A stretch of DNA of 5,455 nucleotides from Victivallales bacterium (GTDB lineage Bacteria > Verrucomicrobiota > Lentisphaeria > Oligosphaerales > Oligosphaeraceae): contig JAGCTA010000136.1 in NCBI GenBank assembly GCA_017963875.1, positions 1 through 5,455 on the forward strand. The letters run 5' to 3'. Made by a program: the position numbers and the translations under genes. Position 1 is the first letter of the stretch. Every line of letters begins with the position of its first letter. Positions 5,432 to 5,455 of this stretch are shown one piece after another. The notes beneath the pieces were generated by a model. That model was not told where the DNA came from and did no database searches. It saw only the letters and a list, made by a program, of their open reading frames with translations.

Positions 5432-5455
5432 TTCAGCATATGTTCGTGAACAGGG

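Larger units (their letters stand above)
4978..5455. other. AT-rich end region without a confident gene
   Basis: This stretch of nearly 480 bases contains no gene I can name. From 4980 to 5130 it is dominated by A and T runs, including several runs of seven or eight T, and should include the promoter of the exported-protein gene, though no clear -35/-10 pair stands out. From 5160 to 5355 composition is more balanced and a minus-strand frame is open. From 5390 to 5440 it becomes AT-rich again with a tandem repeat. The stretch could be regulatory DNA plus the remains of an older gene. Confidence 0.5.

Noticed and set aside
1..5455. CRISPR array, insertion sequence, tRNA or rRNA
   Set aside because: No regularly spaced repeats with unique spacers, no transposase-like frame with terminal inverted repeats, and no tRNA or rRNA hallmark sequences were seen on either strand.

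Overview
The window looks like a piece of a Gram-negative bacterial chromosome. The best evidence is a secreted protein with the strand pattern and C-terminal phenylalanine of an outer-membrane beta-barrel (3179-4381, minus), next to a small Sec-exported protein. No ribosomal RNA, tRNA, phage or transposase gene is visible. The mix of a long charged-helix membrane protein, a DUF4910/M28-like aminopeptidase and an orphan barrel would fit a member of the PVC group (Lentisphaerota, Kiritimatiellota or Verrucomicrobiota). That placement is an impression, not something the sequence proves.

Left part, plus strand. Positions 1-1106 are the 3' end of a gene that starts outside the window. It encodes a long Glu/Lys/Arg/Ala helix built on a 42-nt repeat, one transmembrane segment, a soluble domain I do not recognise, and a low-complexity tail with a 21-nt repeat. 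A 12-bp inverted repeat (1142-1179) lies in the gap. Then comes a gene for a metal-dependent aminopeptidase-like protein: PA-like insert, M28-like catalytic core and C-terminal winged helix. It is split by a one-base frameshift at about 2018. The two halves (1245-2045 and 2045-3094) join into a coherent protein of about 616 residues if one G is restored.

Right part, minus strand. The beta-barrel gene converges on the peptidase gene, with an 84-nt gap. Upstream of it is a perfect 19-bp hairpin with T/A tracts on both sides (4427-4467), a bidirectional intrinsic terminator. Beyond that is a small exported protein (4512-4961) with a strong Shine-Dalgarno sequence. The terminator makes it unlikely that the small gene and the barrel gene form one simple operon, although both products go to the envelope.

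The last 490 bases are AT-rich with no confident gene. They hold a 103-codon minus-strand frame of uncertain status, a terminator-like hairpin inside it reading on the plus strand, and a short 12-bp tandem repeat. I found no convincing new system. The points most worth a second look are the frameshift with its TGATG restart geometry, the architecture of the left-edge membrane protein, and the possible gene remnant at the right end.
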